A DNA stretch of 64,000 nt from Stenotrophomonas tumulicola (GTDB lineage Bacteria > Pseudomonadota > Gammaproteobacteria > Xanthomonadales > Xanthomonadaceae). Every line of letters starts with the position of its first letter. Positions within the stretch are counted from its first letter, which is position 1. Shown piece by piece: positions 8,368-16,900 of this stretch. The stretch lies in the NCBI RefSeq assembly GCF_014117215.1, contig NZ_JACGXS010000002.1:398290-462289 (forward strand), written 5' to 3'. Made by a program: the position numbers and the translations under genes. The notes under the pieces were generated by a model that did no database searches, was not told where the DNA came from, and saw only the letters and a list, made by a program, of their open reading frames with translations.

Positions 8368-9069
8368 TTACACCCGGACATCGAACAGTTGCCCGACCAG
8401 GGCGGCGGCGGCCATCGCCAATACGCCCCAGAAGGCCACCCGCAGCGCACTGCGCCAAGGGCTTGCGCCACCGGCGCGGGCCGCCAGTGCACCGGTGACG
8501 CACAGGCCAGCCAGCGTCGCGGCAAAGGTCGCCCATGCCACCTGCCCGGCCGGTGCGGACAATGCGGCCAGCACCGGCAGCGCCGCACCACAGGTGAACG
8601 CACTCGCTGAGGCCAGCGCCGCCTGCAGGGGACGAGCGCGCAAGGTGTCGCTTATGCCAAGTTCGTCGCGCGCATGCGCACCCAGCGCATCGTGCGAGGT
8701 GAGCTGTTCGGCCACTTGCCGGGCCAGCGTGGCATCCAGCCCGCGCTGCCGGTAGATCGCCGCCAGCTCTTCCAGTTCGCTGTGCGGGTCTTCGTGCAGT
8801 TCGCGCTGCTCCACGGCCAGGTCGGCCGATTCGGTATCGGCCTGCGTCTGCACGGAGACATATTCGCCGGCAGCCATCGACATCGCGCCGGCGACGGTGC
8901 CTGCCACGCCGGTGGCCAGCACCACGCTGGGCGATGCCCCGCTGGCGGCCACGCCGACCACCAGGCCGGCCACCGAGACGATTCCATCGTTGGCGCCGAG
9001 CACGGCCGCGCGCAGCCAGCCGACGCGGTCGGAGCGGTGCAGTTCCGGGTGGCGGGAATGGTGGCTCAT
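8368..9069 (-). CDS. VIT1/CCC1 family iron/manganese transporter
   Basis: Integral membrane protein of 233 residues. The N-terminus HPELHRSDRVGWLRAAVLGA and NDGIVSVAGLVVGVAASG is the family signature for the first transmembrane helix. A second helix holds the conserved AGAMSMAAGEYVSVQTQ. A cytoplasmic metal-binding loop rich in Glu (QRELHEDPHSELEELAAIY) follows, then three C-terminal helices. Relatives move Fe2+ or Mn2+ out of the cytoplasm. The next gene downstream, an AraC regulator, starts 3 bp after its stop. It is divergent from gshA. Confidence 0.93.
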   Translation of the reverse strand: MSHHSRHPELHRSDRVGWLRAAVLGANDGIVSVAGLVVGVAASGASPSVVLATGVAGTVAGAMSMAAGEYVSVQTQADTESADLAVEQRELHEDPHSELEELAAIYRQRGLDATLARQVAEQLTSHDALGAHARDELGISDTLRARPLQAALASASAFTCGAALPVLAALSAPAGQVAWATFAATLAGLCVTGALAARAGGASPWRSALRVAFWGVLAMAAAALVGQLFDVRV

Positions 9070-9222
9070 CGCGCCCAGTGTACGGGGGTCAATACCCTGC
9101 CGATAGGATGCTGAAGTCCGTCACGGACGCGTGACGCAGGCAGGCCGCACGCTATAGTGCGCCCTTGTGATGCCGGGGCCCAAGCCCCATTCCATCCGCC
9201 TCCCCACCAGCGAGCCAGTCCC

Positions 9223-10587
9223 TTGTCGAGCCCAAGCCACGTCGCGCAGACGCCCATCACCGATCGTTCGCAGCTGGTGGAGGTGATCGCCTCGGGAGAG
9301 AAACCGCGCGCTGCCTGGCGTATCGGCACCGAGCATGAAAAGTTCGGCTTCCGCCTGGATGACCTGCGTCCGCCGACGTTCGATGGCGAGCGCGGCATCG
9401 AAGCGCTGCTCAACGGCCTGCAGCGTTTTGGCTGGCAGCCGGTGCAGGAGAACGGCCGCACCATCGCCCTGCTGCGCGATGGCGCGTCGGTGACGCTGGA
9501 ACCGGCCGGCCAGCTGGAACTGTCCGGCGCGGCGCTGGAAACCATCCACCAGACCTGCGTGGAGACCGGCACCCATCTCAATGAAGTCGCCCAGGTGGCC
9601 GGCGACCTGCAACTGGGCTTCCTCGGCATGGGATTCCAGCCGAAGTGGGCGCGCGATGAGATGCCGTGGATGCCGAAGGGCCGCTACCAGATCATGAAGC
9701 GCTACATGCCCAAGGTGGGTTCGCTGGGCCTGGACATGATGACCCGCACCTGCACGGTGCAGGTCAACCTGGATTACGCCACCGAGGCGGACATGGTGAA
9801 GAAGTTCCGCGTGTCGCTGGCGCTGCAACCGATTGCCACCGCGCTGTTCGCTGATTCGCCGTTCTCCGAAGGCAGGCCGAACGGCTATCTGAGCTATCGC
9901 TCGCATATCTGGACCGATACCGATGCCGATCGCACCGGCATGCTCGATTTCGTCTTCGAAGATGGCTTTGGTTACGAGCGCTACGTGGATTACCTGCTCG
10001 ACGTACCGATGTACTTCTCGTACCGCGACGGCACGTACCACGATGCCAGCGGCCAGAGTTTCCGCGATTTCATGGCCGGCAAGCTGCCAGTGTTGCCCGG
10101 CCAGCTGCCGACGCTGATCGACTGGGCCGACCACATGACCACCGCCTTCCCGGAAGTGCGGCTGAAGAAATACCTGGAAATGCGCGGCGCCGACGGCGGG
10201 CCATGGAGCCGCCTGTGCGCGCTGCCGGCGTTCTGGGTCGGCCTGCTGTACGACGACGAAGCGCTGGATGCGGCGTGGGACCTGGTGCGTGACTTCAGCC
10301 TGGTCGAACGCCATGCACTGCGTGATGGCGTGCCGAAGCTGGCGATGAACCTGCCGTTCCGCAACGGGACCGTGCGTGACCTCGCACGCGAGGCGGTGAA
10401 GATCGCGGTGGGAGGCCTGAAGCGCCGTGCGGCATTGAATGCCGATGGCATGGATGAAAGCCATTACCTGGACGTGCTGCAGGAAATCGTCGAGTCCGGC
10501 CTGACCCCGGCCGAGCGCAAGCTGGCGCTGTTCCATGGCCGCTGGAACGGCGACGTGGACCACGTGTTCCGCGAGTTTGCGTATTGA
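9223..10587 (+). CDS. gshA: Glutamate-cysteine ligase, plant-type
   Basis: ATP-dependent first step of glutathione synthesis (EC 6.3.2.2). The protein belongs to the plant/alphaproteobacterial/Xanthomonadales type, with WRIGTEHEKFGF near the N-terminus, LLRDGASVTLEPAGQLELSG, MGFQPKW and LPAFWVGLLYD. The length (about 454 residues) is normal. The probable start is TTG at 9223 (Met-Ser-Ser-Pro-Ser-His), which matches the family N-terminus; the frame is open back to a GTG at 9157. No second glutathione gene (gshB) is near. Glutathione made here would feed the formaldehyde operon at 22.9-25.3 kb. Confidence 0.94.
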   Translation: MSSPSHVAQTPITDRSQLVEVIASGEKPRAAWRIGTEHEKFGFRLDDLRPPTFDGERGIEALLNGLQRFGWQPVQENGRTIALLRDGASVTLEPAGQLELSGAALETIHQTCVETGTHLNEVAQVAGDLQLGFLGMGFQPKWARDEMPWMPKGRYQIMKRYMPKVGSLGLDMMTRTCTVQVNLDYATEADMVKKFRVSLALQPIATALFADSPFSEGRPNGYLSYRSHIWTDTDADRTGMLDFVFEDGFGYERYVDYLLDVPMYFSYRDGTYHDASGQSFRDFMAGKLPVLPGQLPTLIDWADHMTTAFPEVRLKKYLEMRGADGGPWSRLCALPAFWVGLLYDDEALDAAWDLVRDFSLVERHALRDGVPKLAMNLPFRNGTVRDLAREAVKIAVGGLKRRAALNADGMDESHYLDVLQEIVESGLTPAERKLALFHGRWNGDVDHVFREFAY

Positions 10588-10601
10588 GCGACCGCTTCGC
10601 T

Positions 10602-10678
10602 CGCCGGGCATGGCCCAGCGCTACAACGCCGGGCATGGCCCGGCGCTACAACAACTGCTTCGATGGCCCGGCGCTACC
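10602..10678. repeat. Cluster of three GTAG-type palindromes
   Basis: Three consecutive copies in the same orientation: 10602-10625 (CGCCGGGCATGGCCCAGCGCTAC), 10628-10649 (CGCCGGGCATGGCCCGGCGCTAC) and a truncated 10661-10678. The cluster lies behind gshA, just before a terminator. Confidence 0.8.
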
Positions 10679-10692
10679 GTTGGACCCGATCG

Positions 10693-10713
10693 CCCCGGCA
10701 TTGCCGGGGTTTT
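10693..10713 (+). terminator. gshA: Intrinsic terminator after gshA
   Basis: Seven-bp GC stem CCCCGGC / GCCGGGG with a 3-nt loop (ATT), followed by TTTT. It ends about 25 bp before the stop of the convergent alcohol dehydrogenase. Confidence 0.75.
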
Positions 10714-10738
10714 CCGTTTCCGCGCCTGGAAGAACGCA

Positions 10739-11791
10739 TCAGGCCTTGATCGATGCCATGTCGATCACGAAGCGGTAGCGCACATCATTCTTCGCCATGC
10801 GCTCCCATGCTTCGTTGACGTTCTGGATGTCGACCATCTCCACGTCGCTGACGATGCCATGCTCGGCGCAGAAGTCCATCATTTCCTGCGTCTCGGCCAG
10901 GCCGCCGATCGCTGAACCGGTCAGGTGCTTGCGGCCGAAGATGACGCTGACGCCGGCCAGCGGCGGGTCCAGTTCAGTCAGCACGCCAACCAGGCACATG
11001 GTGGCATCGCGCTTGAGCAGGCCCATGTACGGGTTGGTGTCATGGCTGACGGGGATGGTGTTGAGGAGGAAATCGAAGCTGTTGGCATGCGCCTTCATCT
11101 GTTCTGCATCGCGCGAGACCAGCACTTCGTCCGCGCCCAGGCGCTTGGCATCGGCACCCTTTTCCGGGGTGGTGGTGATCATCACCACGTGCGCGCCGAG
11201 TGCCTTGGCGAACTTCACGCCCATGTGGCCCAGTCCGCCCAGTCCGATCACGCCGACCTTCTGGCCGGGACCGACCTTCCAGTGGCGCAGCGGCGAATAG
11301 GTGGTGATGCCGGCGCACAGCAGCGGCGCGGCGGCCTTCAGGTCCAGCTTTTCGGAGACTTTCACCACGAAACGCTGCTCGACCACGATGTGGTCCGAAT
11401 AGCCACCGAAGGTCAGTTGGTCGCTGCCACGCTCGGTGCTGTTGTAGGTGAAGGTGGGGCCGTTCTCGCAGTACTGCTCCAGGTCATGGTCGCAGGCGCC
11501 ACAGTGGCGGCATGAATCGACCAGGCAGCCGACACCGGCGAAATCGCCGACTTTCAGCTTGGTCACTTCGGCGCCCACCTCCACTACCTTGCCGATGATC
11601 TCGTGGCCGGGAACCATCGGGTACAGCGCGCCACCCCAGTCGTCACGGGCCTGGTGCAGGTCGGAGTGGCAGATGCCGCTGTACAGGATCTCGATGCGGA
11701 CGTCGTTGGCACCGACGGCGCGGCGTTCGAAGGAGAACGGCACCAGCGGCGCGGTGTTTGAATGTACGGCGTAACCTTGGGCGAGGGACAT
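10739..11791 (-). CDS. Zinc-dependent NAD(P) alcohol dehydrogenase (YahK/CAD-like)
   Basis: Medium-chain dehydrogenase of 350 residues that reduces aldehydes, most like the cinnamyl-alcohol/YahK group with broad aldehyde range. Catalytic zinc ligands are in GICHSDLH and GHEIIG. The structural zinc cysteines are CRHCGACDHDLEQYC. The cofactor loop is GLGGLGHMGVKFA. Length is normal. It is divergent from a LysR gene with about 100 bp between them, the usual layout for local control by a LysR protein. A role in detoxifying reactive aldehydes is inferred. Confidence 0.93.
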   Translation of the reverse strand: MSLAQGYAVHSNTAPLVPFSFERRAVGANDVRIEILYSGICHSDLHQARDDWGGALYPMVPGHEIIGKVVEVGAEVTKLKVGDFAGVGCLVDSCRHCGACDHDLEQYCENGPTFTYNSTERGSDQLTFGGYSDHIVVEQRFVVKVSEKLDLKAAAPLLCAGITTYSPLRHWKVGPGQKVGVIGLGGLGHMGVKFAKALGAHVVMITTTPEKGADAKRLGADEVLVSRDAEQMKAHANSFDFLLNTIPVSHDTNPYMGLLKRDATMCLVGVLTELDPPLAGVSVIFGRKHLTGSAIGGLAETQEMMDFCAEHGIVSDVEMVDIQNVNEAWERMAKNDVRYRFVIDMASIKA

Positions 11792-11894
11792 GGGGAATCC
11801 TTGGCGGGTTTGTCGAAAGGCGCTTTACAATACGCTCGCACTGGCGGCGCAGATAGGCCGTTGATCGGGATGATTCATCAAGGCAGGCTGCATA

Positions 11895-12782
11895 ATGGCG
11901 ACCGACAACCTCACCCATCTGGCTGCCTTCTCCGCGGTGGCACGGCATCGCAGTTTCCGCCGGGCCGGCGCCGAACTGGCTTTGTCCACATCGGCGGTCA
12001 GTTACGCCATCCGGGCGCTGGAAGAACGCCTGGGGGTGGGCCTGTTCCATCGCACCACGCGCAGCGTTTCCTTGACCGAAGCGGGACAGCGCCTGATGGA
12101 GCGCCTGCAGCCGGCATTGGGGCAGGTCAGCGACGCGCTGGAGGAAATGAACCAGTTCCGCAGCACGCCGGCTGGCCTGCTGAGGATCAATGCCGCACGC
12201 GCAGCGGTGCCGACCCAACTGAGTCCACGGCTGCTGCGTTTCCTGCAGGCGCATCCGGACGTGCGCGTGGAGGTGACTGAAAACGATGGGCTGGTGGACG
12301 TCGTCGCCGAAGGGTTCGACGCCGGCGTGCGGCTGCATGAGTTCGTGCCCGAAGACATGGTGGCGGTGCCGTTGGGCCCGGCATTGCGTGGAATGATCGT
12401 GGCCGCGCCGGAGTATGTGGCGCAGCATGGCGTGGCGTTGCATCCGCGCGACCTGCTGCAACACCAGTGCATCCGTTTCCGTTTCGCCAGCGGGCACCTT
12501 TACAAATGGCAGTTCGCGCGCGATGGCGAGGCGATGGAGATCGACGTGCAGGGCCGGTTGACCCTGAGCGAGCAGGGCACCATCGTGCGCGCGGTGCTGG
12601 ATGGCCTGGGCGTGGCCTATGTGCTGGAAGATGCTGCGCGGCCCTTCCTGGACGCAGGCCAGATGGTTTCCATGCTGGAAGACTGGAGTCCGCCATTTGC
12701 CGGCTTCGTGCTGTATTACCCGCGCCAGCGGCAGATGGCCTCGGCGCTGCGTACGTTCGTGGACATGCTGCGGGAAGGCTGA
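11895..12782 (+). CDS. LysR family transcriptional regulator
   Basis: 295-residue regulator. The N-terminal winged helix-turn-helix is clear: LTHLAAFSAVARHRSFRRAG, ELALSTSAVSYAIRALEERL, then LFHRTTRSVSLTEAG. The C-terminal effector domain starts near residue 90, with PRLLRFLQAHPDVRVEV. It resembles the LysR subgroup that represses neighbouring oxidoreductases. It is divergent from the alcohol dehydrogenase, the likely target. The inducer is unknown. Confidence 0.93.
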   Translation: MATDNLTHLAAFSAVARHRSFRRAGAELALSTSAVSYAIRALEERLGVGLFHRTTRSVSLTEAGQRLMERLQPALGQVSDALEEMNQFRSTPAGLLRINAARAAVPTQLSPRLLRFLQAHPDVRVEVTENDGLVDVVAEGFDAGVRLHEFVPEDMVAVPLGPALRGMIVAAPEYVAQHGVALHPRDLLQHQCIRFRFASGHLYKWQFARDGEAMEIDVQGRLTLSEQGTIVRAVLDGLGVAYVLEDAARPFLDAGQMVSMLEDWSPPFAGFVLYYPRQRQMASALRTFVDMLREG

Positions 12783-12956
12783 GTCCTGCAGCGCGTGCCG
12801 CATCGCCGGGGCACGACCGGAAGCAACGCTGCCGCGCCCATGGCATGACGATGGTCCCGGTGACCGAAGGCAGATGTCGGCCGATGCCCGGGTGTGGTGC
12901 ACTGGTCTACAGGATGCCAGGGGTCCGGCACCGTTCATCACCAAGGAGCAATCAGC

Positions 12957-13661
12957 ATGCGCGTATCGCAATCCATCCTGTGGCTGGCCCTGCTGGCGGC
13001 CATGCCTGCCATGGCCCAGCAGAACCTGAGCAAGGTATCCGATGACATCCAGACGCAGGCCGGCCAGCAGTATGGCAAGCTGAATACCGTCAGCGGTGAC
13101 ATCCGCGTGGCCAGCGCCACCCAGGCCGGCAGCCTTAATACCGTAAGCGGCGACATCACCGTGGAGGGTGATGCGAAGATCGGCAAGGCGGCCACGACCA
13201 GCGGCAACGTGGAGATCGCCGATACCGTCAAGACCGGCCGATTGGAAACCGTCAGCGGCAACCTGAAACTGGGCCGCAACGTGGAGGTCGATGGCGGACT
13301 TACCTCGGTCAGCGGCAACATTTTCGTCGACCGCGGCAGCAGGATCGCCGGCGATGTTTCCCTGGTCAGCGGCAGCATCGGCCTGGTGCAGACTGAAGTG
13401 AAGGGCGACATCAACTTCGTCAGCAGCGACGTGACCGTGGGCGTGGGCTCGCATGTCAGCGGGCGGCTGCATCTCAAGAAACCACTTTTCAGCAATCTCC
13501 CGCGCCCGCCGCGCGTGGTGATCGGCCCCAATGCCATCGTGGACGGCCCGCTGGAATTCGGATTGCCGGTGACGCTGTACGTGCACACCACGGCCCGGAT
13601 TGGCGCAGTCACCGGTGCCAAGGCCATTCCGTTCTCCACCCCCAGCCCGCCGAAAAACTGA
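12957..13661 (+). CDS. Exported repeat protein, beta-solenoid-like (polymer-forming cytoskeletal type)
   Basis: A 234-residue exported protein with no enzyme motif. A signal peptide (1-20, AMPAMAQ) is followed by about eight imperfect repeats of 17-20 residues built on LNTVSGDI, such as LNTVSGDIRVA, LNTVSGDITVEGDAKIG, LETVSGNLKLG and LTSVSGNIFVD. Such Val/Ser/Gly/Asn-Ile periodicity predicts a right-handed beta-helix, as in bactofilin/DUF4097-like folds. A Pro-rich C-terminal part follows (LPRPPRVVIGPNAIVDGPL). The start has AAGGAG at good spacing. Function unknown; periplasmic scaffold or adhesive role possible. It may be transcribed alone, with a 174-bp gap before it. Confidence 0.8.
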   Translation: MRVSQSILWLALLAAMPAMAQQNLSKVSDDIQTQAGQQYGKLNTVSGDIRVASATQAGSLNTVSGDITVEGDAKIGKAATTSGNVEIADTVKTGRLETVSGNLKLGRNVEVDGGLTSVSGNIFVDRGSRIAGDVSLVSGSIGLVQTEVKGDINFVSSDVTVGVGSHVSGRLHLKKPLFSNLPRPPRVVIGPNAIVDGPLEFGLPVTLYVHTTARIGAVTGAKAIPFSTPSPPKN

Positions 13662-13707
13662 TCGTCCGGCGCGGTCGATTGCCCCTGCCTGGAAATGCAT
13701 GGCCAGG

Positions 13708-13998
13708 TTACCTGGCACGCCATGGTCCTGGTAATGGGGGAAGGCCGGGGTGGCGATGGTTCCGCTTCGCGCACGCGCGATACCAGACAGCCGGATCCTT
13801 GCCGTTTGCAGTGAGCATGGCCTCTATCCTGCGCACGGCATGCGCGGTCTCCGCTCCCGCCGTGTCGGCCAGTAGTTCACCCGCCAGCACCGTGAAGTGC
13901 GGCCAGAACTGGGCATCATGCCTGGCCTTGGCCAACCAGGGGGGGAGCATCTGCGACAGGTGCTCCAACCGCGCATCCAGTTCCGTCCGGGTTCTCAT
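13708..13998 (-). CDS. Small hypothetical protein, coupled to the glucan synthase
   Basis: A 96-residue protein beginning MRTRTELDARLEHLSQMLPP, with an amphipathic helical N-terminal half and a basic Pro-rich C-terminal tail (KRNHRHPGLPPLPGPWRAR). There is no signal peptide or membrane helix. Its ATG overlaps the TGA of the glucan synthase gene (ATGA), which indicates translational coupling and argues that it is real. I do not recognise the family. A partner or regulator of glucan synthesis is possible but unproven. Confidence 0.65.
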   Translation of the reverse strand: MRTRTELDARLEHLSQMLPPWLAKARHDAQFWPHFTVLAGELLADTAGAETAHAVRRIEAMLTANGKDPAVWYRACAKRNHRHPGLPPLPGPWRAR

Positions 13999-16900
13999 GC
14001 CGGCGTGCCCGGCCAGGCCACCCGGGCGTGGTGGACGACGCCATCGTCGACGAGTGGTATGTGCAGTCCTGCCTGCTGCACGCCATCGAGCATCATGCCG
14101 GCCGGTCCACCGTCGCGCTGTTCGACGTGGATGATGTACAGGCTGGAACCAAACCGGTAGCGAAGCGTGTACTCCGGCCACTCAGGGGGCAGGCAGGGAG
14201 TCAAGGCAAGCTGGTCGCCGTGACGCTGCAGGCCCAGCAGGGATTCGGCCAGCAGGCGGTACATCCAGCCCGCCGAGCCGGTGTACCACGTCCACCCGCC
14301 GCGCCCGACATGCGGGGCGACGGCGTAGACATCGGCCGCCAGCACATACGGCTCCACCTTGTAGGTCGCCATCGCCTCGGCATCGGCTGCGTGGCCGATG
14401 GGGTTGATCATGCGCGCCAGGTCCCATGCCATCGCGGCGTTGCCTTGCTGGGCAAATGCCATCGCTGCCCATACCGCGGCATGCGTGTACTGGCCTCCGT
14501 TCTCGCGCACGCCGGGTACGTAGCCGCGAATGTAACCGGGGTCCTTGGATGTCTTGTCGAAGGGCGGATCCAGCAACTTCACCAGCCCTGCCTGGCGATC
14601 CACCAGATGGCTGGCCAGCGATGCCATGGCCGTGTTTCCGCGCGTGGGATCGGCTGCGCCCGACAATACCGACCAGCTTTGCGATATGGAGTCGATCCTG
14701 CATTCATCGCTTTCGGCCGATCCCAACGGCGTGCCATCGTCGAACCAGGCACGGCGATACCACCGTCCATCCCAGGCATGGGTTTCCAGGTTCCCGCGCA
14801 GGCTCTGTGCCTGCTCGCTGCAGTACGCTGCAAACGTTTCATCGCCACGTGCACGCGCCACCTCCACGAAGCGCTGCAAGGTATCGAACAGAAAGAAGCC
14901 CAGCCAGACACTTTCCCCGCGGCCCTGGCTGCCCACGCGGTTCATGCCATCGTTCCAGTCGCCGGTTCCGATCAATGGCAGCCCGTGCTGGCCAAGCAGC
15001 TCGCAGCCGTGCCGCAGCGCAAGCACGCAATGGTGGTAGAAGGACTGCCGGAGATGGGACGCCACGGGCATGTCGTAGTACGACTCTTCATCGGAATTGA
15101 CCGCGCGTCCATTGATGAAGCGGACGTCCTCGTCCAGCACGCTGGCATCGCCGGTGACCTGAAGGTACCGACACGCTGCCTGGGGCAACCACAGGAAATC
15201 GTCCGAACAGCGTGTGCGAACGCCACGCCCCTGCGGGGGGTGCCACCAATGCATCACGTCGCCCTGTGGGAACTGTTGCGCCGCGCACAGCAGAAGGTGG
15301 GCGCGGGTCAACGCCGGTTTCGCATGTACGCTGGCCATGGTGTCCTGGAGCTGGTCACGGAAGCCGAACGCACCGCCTGACTGGTAGTAGCCACTGCGGG
15401 CCACGTAGCGACAAGCCAGTGTCTGGTACATGAGCCAGCCATTGACCAGGACATCCACGCTGGGATCCGGCGTCTGCACCTGCACGACATCCAGCAGGCT
15501 GCGCCAGTACGCACCCAGCGCCGCCAGCGCATCGTGGGCAGGCTGCGGGCCCTGCACCTTGCGCGCCAGCTGCAATGCTTCGTCACGGTCCTTGCCCATG
15601 CCGAGGCGGAACACCGTCTGCTGTTCCTGACCGTCGTCCAGCAGCAGCGGGGCCTGGATCGCGGCACACGGGTCCAGGCCCACGCCCAGCCGGCCGGAGA
15701 GGTGCTCGCGACGCATCGCGGCCGGGTCGCCCATGCTGCCATTGCGGCCCAGGAATTCGGTGCGGCTGGCGGTGTAGCTGCAGCCGCTGGCATCGGTATC
15801 GAAGAAGGCGACACGGCCGCTGAACTCCGTGTTGTAGGGGTTGCGGGCAGTAAGCACGCCACTGGCGGCATCCCGCTCGCAGACGATATGCATCTGCGAC
15901 TTTGCGTGGACGTCACCCAGTATCCACTCCACGTACCCTGTCACCGACAGCCGGCGTGGTCGACCTGAAAGATTGCGTACCTTCAGCACCGAGTACTTGA
16001 CCGCGTCGGCCACCGCCACGTAGATCCACAGTTCGGAGGCGATGCCGTCCTGCATGTGCTCGTATACGCTGTAGCCGAAGCCATGACGCGTGCGGTATGC
16101 ACCGCGCCCACGGCAGGGCAGCGGCATCGGCGACCACACGCGCCCGCTGTCATCGTCGCGCAGGTAGAACGCCTCGCCACCGCTGTCGGTGACCGGATCG
16201 TTGTGCCACGGCGTCAGCCGGAACTCGTGTGCATTCTCGAACCAGGTGTAGCCAGCCGTGCTCTCGCTGACCACCGTTCCCAGCTTCTCGTTCGCCAGCA
16301 CGTTGGACCACGGTGCCGGCGTGGGCATGCCTTCGCGCGTGGTGATGACGTACTCGCGGCCATCGGCGCTGAAACCGCCGGTACCGTTGTCATGGATCAG
16401 TGCGTTGCCTGCTGCCTGGAACGGGCTGGAAGGGTCTACTGCATCGGCGTCGCGCGCAGGCGGCAGGCCATCCGCTGGCTGCAACGGGTCGTCGTCGAGC
16501 GGCTCCTGCGCTGCCGCCTCGGCCAGCAGGGCAGGCGGCATTCGCCCGGCGGGCTCGTGCCGGCCGACCTGCGTGGCCAGGGTGCCGTGCTGGTCGCTGA
16601 CGATCACGCGGGCCACCGATTGCAGCAGGACGCGATCTTCGTGCGGCATCTGATGTCCAGGCCGCACGAAAATGCCGCCCGGTCGATCCAGCACATTGGC
16701 CTCTGGATCGGCCGAGATCATCCCCAGGATGCGGTCCTGCAGTTGCTGGCGATAGCCCGGCTGGCTTTCATTCCAGATCACCAGGTCCGCGCGCAGGCCC
16801 TTCAGGCGCCAGTACGCATGCGCCTGGACCATCTGCCGGACCAGTTCGATGTTGTCGGCATCGGATATCTGCAGCAATACGATGGGCAGGTCGCCGGAAA

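Noticed and set aside
13662..13707. Terminator behind the beta-solenoid gene
   Set aside because: The palindromic GCATGGCCAGG / CCTGGCACGCCATG has poor pairing and no T-run.
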